Source: a bacterium (GTDB taxonomy: Bacteria > Tectomicrobia > Entotheonellia > Entotheonellales > Entotheonellaceae). Taken from it: a stretch of 7,842 bases of DNA. Location of the stretch: contig JAPULM010000372.1 in assembly GCA_027294925.1 (NCBI GenBank), forward strand, positions 1-7,842, given 5' to 3'. The translations under genes were made by a program, and so were the position numbers. Positions within the stretch are counted from its first letter, which is position 1. Each line of letters begins with the position of its first letter. A model generated the notes under the pieces. That model searched no databases and was not told the DNA's origin. It saw only the letters and a program-made list of their open reading frames with translations. Shown piece after piece: positions 1-4,192 of this stretch.

Positions 1-37
1 GGGCTTGTTGCTCTTGCAAAAACGTTTCATTTTCCAT
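1..37 (-). CDS. N-terminus of an unidentified protein, leaving the window at the left edge
   Basis: Reading leftward from an ATG at 37-35 gives MENETFLQEQQA with no stop before the window ends. The case for a real start is the purine-rich AGGAG at about 44-48, six bases ahead of the ATG, a near-ideal Shine-Dalgarno spacing. An in-frame ATG at 55-53 would add MREEPW, but it would place the AGGAG inside the gene, so I prefer the inner start. Twelve residues are too few to name a family. The gene would be transcribed away from the relics at 175-1188, and its promoter should lie in the AT-rich stretch 56-174. Confidence 0.4.
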   Translation of the reverse strand, partial: MENETFLQEQQA

Positions 38-55
38 CCACGGCTCCTCTCGCAT

Positions 56-174
56 GTATGATATATTTAGTAATTGAGACGCTGGGGTTAGGTTAGGTAT
101 TTTAAATACTTTAGCATATCTGTCGCATTTAGGACATAGGCTGAATATAGCGATCGCAGCAATTCTAACTCGAC
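56..174. promoter_or_regulatory. AT-rich upstream region with a perfect inverted repeat
   Basis: This non-coding stretch is visibly richer in A+T than the flanking DNA. It contains the odd palindrome GTATTTTAAATAC (97-109: six-base arms around one T), preceded by a doubled GGTTAGG motif (about 85-97). It is the only candidate upstream region for the minus-strand gene starting at 37. A dimeric regulator site is possible. No convincing -35/-10 pair could be chosen by eye, so the regulatory role is inferred from position and symmetry only. Confidence 0.25.
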
Positions 175-333
175 ATGCTGCGCATGGTGATCCTTGATGA
201 ATCCTTTCCCATGGGGCAACATGGTCTGGTTCTCGGGCTGCTGCTGTTGGCCGGGTCACTCGGCCCCATGATCAGCCCTTCGCTGGGTGGCTACCTGGTG
301 CAGGAATATAGCTGGCGCACCCCATTCGAGATA
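175..333 (+). pseudogene. Fragment of a DHA2/EmrB-type MFS drug exporter
   Basis: About 50 codons read as a piece of a 14-helix major facilitator exporter. An acidic FDAFP-like loop (DESFPMGQHG) leads into a hydrophobic helix, then the antiporter 'motif C' pattern GSLGPMISPSLGGYL, and then the conserved loop EYSWR that in family members continues as 'W-IF-INLP'. These features belong to helices 4-6 of a protein normally near 500 residues, so both ends are missing. The frame stays open to 390, but after SWRTPF the residues no longer resemble the family. From about 295 the DNA is better explained by a hydrolase fragment on the opposite strand. It cannot make a working transporter. The ATG at 175 is probably just an internal methionine. 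Confidence 0.6.
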
Positions 334-387
334 ATGCAGGCGCAAGCCATGCGAGTCAAAATAGTTCAAAACGGGATCGAATTGCAT
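295..387 (-). pseudogene. N-terminal fragment of an alpha/beta hydrolase
   Basis: From the ATG at 387-385 the minus strand reads MQFDPVLNYFDSHGLRLHYL, then EWGAPAIFLHQ. The pattern 'YF-S-GLRLHYLEWG' followed by a hydrophobic strand ending in LH is the classic opening of alpha/beta-fold hydrolases (first beta strands, then the oxyanion 'HG' loop). Here the expected Gly after His is Gln, the family resemblance then ends, and the frame stops near 265. The nucleophile Ser, acid and His are all absent. The last eight or so codons share DNA with the MFS relic on the plus strand, so one of the two similarities is accidental beyond the junction. No good ribosome site precedes the ATG. The identification is by motif memory only. 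Confidence 0.5.
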
Positions 388-533
388 TGATTTCGCTCGT
401 TTCTTTGTGAGTCAGGTTGCGTCAGTCTCCCCGATTTGAGCATTCTAGCCCGTTGTTTCAGTAGGGTCTCGTCTGCATTTCTGTGAACCTCATTTCTGAG
501 TGTCTGATTGCAGAACAGGTAGGGGAAAATCTG
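366..533 (-). other. Short open frame of unknown nature, possibly gene debris
   Basis: Between the hydrolase fragment and the protease-like ORF the minus strand is open for 55 codons, bounded by TAG at 534-536 and TGA at 366-368. It is rich in Arg, Asn and Gln (for example RNEVHRNADETLLKQRARML) and has no early ATG. It lies in the same frame as the 534-887 ORF and is separated from it only by that amber codon. The composition could suit the tail of a transposase or nuclease, but I recognise no family. Chance openness is quite possible. Confidence 0.2.
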
Positions 534-848
534 CTACAAACAGATGAAATAGCTTCTGAATAATCTGGCTTCGTTTAATGCTTCCGGTGGGCTGTCTGTT
601 CGCTTTTGAAAAACCGTCACCGGTTGATACGGCAGCAACATCTGGCCATACGGAGCACGTGCCGCGTCCACAAATAGGCACCGCATCGTCAATGCTCTGC
701 TCATCAGGCGTAGCGGCAGTTGTCCTAAACGGGCTCGCACCCCTCCTTGTTCTACACCCACCACGTGCGTCTCAGGGAGGGTCGCCCGCTCTAAACCAAG
801 CTGAAGGGCTAGCCGACGGGGTGCGACCGAAAAGTCCGCACCAGTATC
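534..848 (-). pseudogene. Retropepsin-like aspartyl protease relic (DTGAD motif)
   Basis: The minus frame contains ALDTGADFSVAPRRLALQLG (DTGAD at 848-834), then a segment reading PETHVVGVEQGGVRARLGQL and PLRL. This is the layout of the small bacterial A2/retropepsin-like proteases: catalytic Asp in D-T/S-G-A, a helix 'P-LA--LGL', a 'V-GVGGG' flap strand, then 'ARLG-L-LRL'. The usual closing motif 'LLGR-D-F--F-V-FD' is degraded to MLLPYQPVTVF, and the strands that normally precede DTG are missing or replaced. The ORF itself can be read from an ATG at 887, but that part overlaps an equally good IS1 transposase reading on the plus strand, so I end the relic at the DTG motif. Members of the family work as dimers, and this piece is probably inactive. 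Identification rests on motif order, not on a search. Confidence 0.5.
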
Positions 849-1188
849 GAGTGCAGTGGCAAGGTGTTGGCGTACGTCTTTGGTCATCGTAAGGAAAAGG
901 TATTTGTGAATTTAAAACGCTGCTGGAACCGTTTGGCATCACGCGAATTACTATTACACGGATTATTAGGGCGCGTATGCACGTCACCTCGACCCCAATG
1001 AACACCAACCGGGCAAGCGCAACACGCAGAAGATCGAGCGGCAACATCTGACGTTACGCACGGAGATCAAGCGTTTGGCCCGTATGACAATCTGCTTTTC
1101 TAAGTCAATTCAGATGCATGACATCGTCATCGGGTTATTCGTCATCGGGTTATTCGTCAAAAGCTATGAGTTTGGGTTAACGCTTTGA
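846..1188 (+). pseudogene. IS1-family transposase relic, 3' half, frameshifted
   Basis: Joined across frames, the DNA encodes the C-terminal half of an IS1-type DDE transposase. SGKVLAYVFGHRKEKVF (about 858-905) is followed by FKTLLEPFGIT (911-943), then YTDY with the second catalytic Asp at 961-963, then GAYARHLDPNEHQPGKRNTQ, KIERQHLTLR with the likely catalytic Glu at 1036-1038, RLARMTICFSKSIQMHDIVIGLF and KSYEFGLTL, ending at TGA 1186-1188. It is broken several ways: frame changes near 909 and 947, a TAG at 967-969 where the family has Trp, and a duplicated VIGLF. The first Asp, the DNA-binding half and the left inverted repeat are gone, so the element cannot move. It may have delivered or flanked the gene pieces to its left. 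Confidence 0.8.
1126..1155 (+). repeat. 15-bp tandem duplication inside the IS1 relic
   Basis: GTCATCGGGTTATTC occurs twice back to back (1126-1140 and 1141-1155). Being five codons long, it keeps the frame and doubles VIGLF in a segment where IS1 transposases have one copy. It looks like a replication-slippage event in a gene no longer under selection. Confidence 0.85.
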
Positions 1189-1274
1189 ATGTCCAAGTAC
1201 AGATCTGAAACACGACCGCCATCGCGATATCTCTTCATCCGCAGCCGGCAATGTGATAAAGTGAGCAACACATG

Positions 1275-1299
1275 ACCTATGAAGCATCACCTATAGCAT
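1275..1299 (+). repeat. Imperfect direct repeat upstream of the cupin gene
   Basis: ACCTATGAAGCAT (1275-1287) and ACCTATAGCAT (1289-1299) are two copies of one motif differing by a two-base insertion, with starts 14 bp apart. They lie about 40 bp ahead of the cupin start codon, where a promoter or operator would be expected. TATAGCATAGT in the second copy could contribute a -10 element, but no clear -35 is visible. Confidence 0.3.
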
Positions 1300-1335
1300 A
1301 GTGTAGACAAGAACAACTCGGAAGGGAGAACTACG

Positions 1336-1713
1336 ATGCGCGTGGTAAAAATCGACGCAGTGGAAGAAATCCCCCTGGGCGAAGCCACCCCGATCGCCGG
1401 CTGGACCGGCGGCTCGGTCACTCGCTCGCGGCAGCCTATTATTCCCGACGGCGACTCAGAGAACTATCGCTGTAGCGTGGTGAACTTTAGTATGGGTTCC
1501 ACGACCGGCTGGCATAAGCATACCTGCGACCAGATCCTGATCGTGACTGCCGGCTCCGGCATAGTGGCGACCGAGAGTGAGGAGCATGGAATTACCGTGG
1601 GTGACGTCGTGCACATCAAGGCTGGCGAGCGGCACTGGCACGGTGCTAAAGCGGACACCACGATGGGTCATATCACCGTCACGGCTGTCGGTGGTGAGGC
1701 GATCTGGGGATAG
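1336..1713 (+). CDS. Single-domain cupin protein (quercetin-dioxygenase-like cupin_2 fold)
   Basis: This gene encodes 125 residues, the usual size for a one-domain bicupin-half protein. Cupin motif 1 is GSTTGWHKHTCDQILIVTAG (residues 54-73), with metal ligands H60 and H62. The position normally held by Glu is Q66, a known variant in related small cupins. Motif 2 is GDVVHIKAGERHWHGA (89-104), with the last ligand H100 or H102. A divalent metal (Mn, Fe, Ni or Zn) is therefore likely bound in a beta-barrel. There is no signal peptide, so it should be cytoplasmic. Close relatives are annotated as carboxymuconolactone-decarboxylase-associated cupins or small dioxygenase- and isomerase-like enzymes, but the substrate cannot be read from the sequence. 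The start is well supported by AGGGAG at 1323-1328, seven bases before the ATG. It stands alone between the IS1 relic and the membrane-protein gene. Confidence 0.88.
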   Translation: MRVVKIDAVEEIPLGEATPIAGWTGGSVTRSRQPIIPDGDSENYRCSVVNFSMGSTTGWHKHTCDQILIVTAGSGIVATESEEHGITVGDVVHIKAGERHWHGAKADTTMGHITVTAVGGEAIWG

Positions 1714-1860
1714 CGTCTCTTAGGTTGATGCAGGTCGGATGCTCATCGCGAGTACGGCGTCCCACAATTATCCCACCAGTTTGGCGGGGTAGTGTCGGTT
1801 GATTTCAGAGGTACCCGACATCACACTGGGCTGTTTGCTTATCTTGAACCGGGAGATACG

Positions 1861-2232
1861 ATGATTGCCTCTTCTGTCTATAAGCTGCTTCATATCGTCG
1901 GAATTATCATGATCTTTCTGTCTTTAGGCGGACAGATCAACCATGCCATTAACGGTGGTTCAAAAGATCAAAACGCCTGGCGTAAAGCCGCCGGCATCAC
2001 GCATGGCGTCGGCCTTTTCCTGGTGCTTCTGGGTGGTTTTGGCATGCTTGCCCGTCTTGAGATTCATTGGCCATGGCCAGGATGGATTATCGGCAAAGTG
2101 GTCGTTTGGTTGCTCTTGGGCGGCCTGGTGGTCGTTGTCAATCGTAAGCCGGGCACCGGACGTGGCATGTGGTATATCGTCATCTTCCTGGGACTACTGG
2201 CGGTCTATTTTGCCACGATGAAACCTTTTTAA
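1861..2232 (+). CDS. Small four-helix inner membrane protein, function unknown
   Basis: This gene encodes 123 residues with four hydrophobic segments, at about 5-24, 46-66, 75-94 and 104-120. The pattern is 'YKLLHIVGI...SLGG', then 'HGVGLFLVLLGGFGMLARL', 'WPGWIIGKVVVWLLLGG', a basic loop NRKPGTGRG and the ending 'YFATMKPF'. It resembles a family of short uncharacterised membrane proteins of Proteobacteria and Acidobacteria. A conserved His in helix 1 (H11) and one at the start of helix 2 (H48) could in principle bind haem or metal, but this is speculative. I start it at the ATG at 1861 because GGGAG at 1851-1855 sits five bases upstream. An in-frame GTG at 1792 would add 23 non-hydrophobic residues and has no ribosome site. 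It lies 147 bp downstream of the cupin gene, and joint transcription is possible but not shown. Confidence 0.75.
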   Translation: MIASSVYKLLHIVGIIMIFLSLGGQINHAINGGSKDQNAWRKAAGITHGVGLFLVLLGGFGMLARLEIHWPWPGWIIGKVVVWLLLGGLVVVVNRKPGTGRGMWYIVIFLGLLAVYFATMKPF

Positions 2233-2472
2233 TGTTGATCGGGTAGGGCGTCGTGAAGCGGCTGCGTGGCATCATGCGGCGCAGCCTGCTGACCGCTATG
2301 AGGTGGCATTGACTATCTTGATGTAAGCCATGTCTGCCCTAATTCGGGGGTCATCCGTGACCTGATTGTCTTGCTGTTATCCTTCGTACTTCTAAAGTTC
2401 TTGCCTCGTACCATTTTGCTCGATCACACGCTCTTATCTCTATTTCATTCCTGCATTTTCATTGTTGCGTAA

Positions 2473-2489
2473 GATGTCAGTTGATGTCA
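2473..2489 (+). repeat. Two GATGTCA copies one helical turn apart
   Basis: GATGTCA occurs at 2473-2479 and again at 2483-2489, a 10-bp period, which would put both on the same face of the helix. A further ATGTC overlaps the end at 2489-2493. Such spacing is typical of regulator sites bound by tandem monomers or dimers. The hairpin at 2504-2538 begins 14 bp further on. Confidence 0.3.
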
Positions 2490-2503
2490 TGTCTGGTTCT
2501 GTT

Positions 2504-2538
2504 AGGCAAGTCAATATGCTTTGGCATATTTCTTGCCT
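2504..2538. repeat. Strong interrupted inverted repeat (hairpin)
   Basis: An outer stem of AGGCAAG (2504-2510) pairs with CTTGCCT (2532-2538). An inner stem of AATATGC (2513-2519) pairs with GCATATT (2524-2530) around the loop TTTG. That makes 14 perfect base pairs broken only by a TC/T internal loop. No T-run follows (the next bases are CAACGG), so it is not an ordinary intrinsic terminator of a plus-strand transcript. It could be a leader-RNA structure, a processing site, a protein-binding palindrome or a repetitive extragenic element. Confidence 0.65.
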
Positions 2539-2648
2539 CAACGGTCGTCCAGCATGAGCGTATACATGGCATGTATTGTTCTGAAGCTCTGTCGTTAGAC
2601 ATAGGGTGCTCAGCGTCGTCTATGGCGCTTGAGACCCAACTGTGTTCC

Positions 2649-2664
2649 AATCAATGAATCAATG
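2649..2664 (+). repeat. Tandem 8-bp repeat AATCAATG x2
   Basis: AATCAATG is repeated exactly at 2649-2656 and 2657-2664, about 100 bp upstream of the HAD-UbiA start codon. It might be an operator or a slippage product. Position is the only hint of function. Confidence 0.4.
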
Positions 2665-2766
2665 TGTGGTCGAGGAGTGTAGAGGACTGTGGTTCCACCA
2701 GAGCCGTGCCCATTGGCAAGAGAGCAGAGGCGATCTCTGCACAAATCCCGTCGGTCAGGTCAGACG

Positions 2767-4185
2767 ATGTCATCGCATCCACTCGTCGTTGATCTTGACG
2801 GGACGTTAGTCAAAACTGATCTTTTGATCGAATCGCTTCTCGCTTTACTGAAGCGAAACCCATTATATATTGTTGCGGTTATACTCTGGCTATGCAAGGG
2901 GAAAGCCTGTCTCAAACGGCAAATCGCCCAGCGGGTGAGCCTTGATGTCAGCACCTTGCCTTATCATGGCGAACTGCTTAAGACTCTCAAAACGCAACGC
3001 GCTCGGGGCCGGCGGCTGGTTTTGGCGACGGCGGCAGACGAGCGGCTGGCTCGTCGTGTGGCAGATCATCTGCAACTCTTTGATACTGTCTTGTCTAGCG
3101 ATGGAATTACCAACCTATCAGGGGCAGCTAAGCGAGATCGTCTGGTCAACGAGTTTGGCCAACAAGGATTCGATTATGCCGGCAATAGCCGAGCTGATCT
3201 TGCCGTGTGGTCGATGGCGCGTCAGGCTATTGTTGTCAATGCCGGTTGGCGTCTACTGGTCGCCGTCGCCCGAGTGGCGAATGTTGCACAGGTCTATGAG
3301 GACCGTACCGATAGCTTGAGGTCTTATGGGCGAGCGTTACGTTTGCATCAGTGGTTCAAAAACCTGCTCCTGTTTGTTCCGTTGTTGGCTGTCCAGCAGG
3401 GCCATATGCTTGCCTTGTTCGGTCAGGCCAGCCTTGCTTGCCTAGCTTTTGGGTTGTGCGCCTCCAGCGTCTATCTTTTGAATGATCTGCTTGATCTGCA
3501 CGACGACCGCCAGCATCCCCGTAAGCGGCGTCGGCCGTTTGCAGCCGGCGACTTACCACTGATTTCGGGCTTGATACTCATGCCAATCTTGCTTGGGCTG
3601 AGCTGCATTGTCTGTCTGTTTTTACCACCGGCGTTTCTTCGCATCCTGGCGGTCTACTACGCTTTAACCCTGGGGTATTCGTTTTACTTCAAAAAGATTG
3701 TATTTCTGGATGTTGTGGTTTTAGCAGGGCTGTACACCGCACGTCTCATTGCGGGTTGTGCGGCGGTTGCCACGTGGCTGCCATTCTGGATGTTGGGGAC
3801 CGCGACGCTTCTGTTCTTAAGTCTCGCGCTGATCAAGCGCTATGCCGAACTGGTAAGCATGCGCAAAGTGGGCGGCAAGCAGGCAAAAGCGAGAAGTTAC
3901 CGGATACACGACGGTAAACTTCTTGCCATCCTGGGAGGGGGATGTGGCTATGTGGCGGTGCTCGCCTTCGCTCTTGCTCTATATCATGCTGATCCCGAGA
4001 TGCTAAACCATCGATACAAGCTCAGCTGGCTGTTGTGCGCCTTCTTATTCTATTGGATTAGCCACATGTGGTTGAGTGCTCTACGTGGCGGGATGCATGA
4101 TGATCCTGTCGTCTTTGTCCTTAGAGACCGGGTCAGCCATATTGTTATGGCATGTGTCGTATTTACCTTCATGGTGACCGTGTAA
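2767..4185 (+). CDS. HAD phosphatase-UbiA prenyltransferase fusion (decaprenyl-phosphate phosphoribosyltransferase-like)
   Basis: This gene encodes 472 residues in two domains. Residues 5-165 are a HAD hydrolase: motif I VVDLDGTL with nucleophile D9 and acid/base D11, motif II around ATAAD (87-91), motif III near K122 and motif IV YAGNSRADL (137-145) with D144. Residues 186-472 are a UbiA-type integral membrane transferase with about eight to nine helices. The entry is LRLHQWFKNLLLFVPLL, the first Mg-prenyl-phosphate motif is NDLLDLHDD (239-247, pattern NDxxDxxxD), followed by HPRKRRRPFAAG, and the second is YSFYFKKIVFLDV with D315. HAD-UbiA fusions belong to the branch containing phosphoribosyl-decaprenyl-phosphate synthase. 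Such an enzyme moves phosphoribose from PRPP to a polyprenyl phosphate, and the HAD part could remove the 5-phosphate. This is family-based inference, and the actual acceptor is unknown. I start at the ATG at 2767, just before the HAD core. A GTG at 2689 would add 26 low-complexity basic residues. The gene is first of three close genes. Confidence 0.85.
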   Translation: MSSHPLVVDLDGTLVKTDLLIESLLALLKRNPLYIVAVILWLCKGKACLKRQIAQRVSLDVSTLPYHGELLKTLKTQRARGRRLVLATAADERLARRVADHLQLFDTVLSSDGITNLSGAAKRDRLVNEFGQQGFDYAGNSRADLAVWSMARQAIVVNAGWRLLVAVARVANVAQVYEDRTDSLRSYGRALRLHQWFKNLLLFVPLLAVQQGHMLALFGQASLACLAFGLCASSVYLLNDLLDLHDDRQHPRKRRRPFAAGDLPLISGLILMPILLGLSCIVCLFLPPAFLRILAVYYALTLGYSFYFKKIVFLDVVVLAGLYTARLIAGCAAVATWLPFWMLGTATLLFLSLALIKRYAELVSMRKVGGKQAKARSYRIHDGKLLAILGGGCGYVAVLAFALALYHADPEMLNHRYKLSWLLCAFLFYWISHMWLSALRGGMHDDPVVFVLRDRVSHIVMACVVFTFMVTV

Positions 4186-4192
4186 ACGAAAG

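Larger units (their letters stand above)
2233..2766. other. 534-bp gene-free stretch, probable control region of the downstream operon
   Basis: No ORF here resembles a protein on either strand. The stretch holds a weak GGCTGCG/CGCAGCC hairpin (2260-2286, no T-run), two GATGTCA copies ten bases apart (2473-2489), a strong interrupted hairpin (2504-2538) and a tandem 8-bp repeat (2649-2664). It separates the small membrane-protein gene from the three-gene unit, so the promoter of that unit should lie here. No confident sigma-70 promoter could be picked by eye. Confidence 0.5.

Noticed and set aside
85..97. Doubled GGTTAGG resembling telomeric repeat
   Set aside because: Two copies only, inside bacterial-type DNA. 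Treated as chance.
150..157. GCGATCGC, identical to the cyanobacterial HIP1 octamer
   Set aside because: I noticed only a single copy in 7.8 kb. Genomes with HIP1 normally show many, so it does not indicate a cyanobacterium.
578..892. Plus-strand ORF of 104 codons opposite the protease relic
   Set aside because: It is low-complexity and lacks motifs. The minus frame carries the DTGAD protease signature.
772..1047. Minus-strand ORF of 91 codons across the IS1 relic
   Set aside because: It is antisense to clearly IS1-like coding sequence and shows no family pattern of its own.
1793..1820. TGTCGG/CCGACA inverted repeat upstream of the small membrane-protein gene
   Set aside because: Six-base arms 16 bases apart are expected by chance in a window of this size.
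1792..1860. GTG start giving 23 extra residues to the small membrane protein
   Set aside because: There is no ribosome site at the GTG, whereas the ATG at 1861 has GGGAG at ideal spacing directly before a membrane helix.
2260..2286. GGCTGCG/CGCAGCC hairpin downstream of the small membrane-protein gene
   Set aside because: It has a 13-base loop and no T-run, so it is not a credible intrinsic terminator.
2689..2766. GTG start giving 26 extra residues to the HAD-UbiA protein
   Set aside because: The extension is basic and unstructured and lies outside the HAD core that begins right after the ATG at 2767. AGAGGA is too close to the GTG to serve as its ribosome site, although GAGGAG at 2672-2677 keeps it possible.
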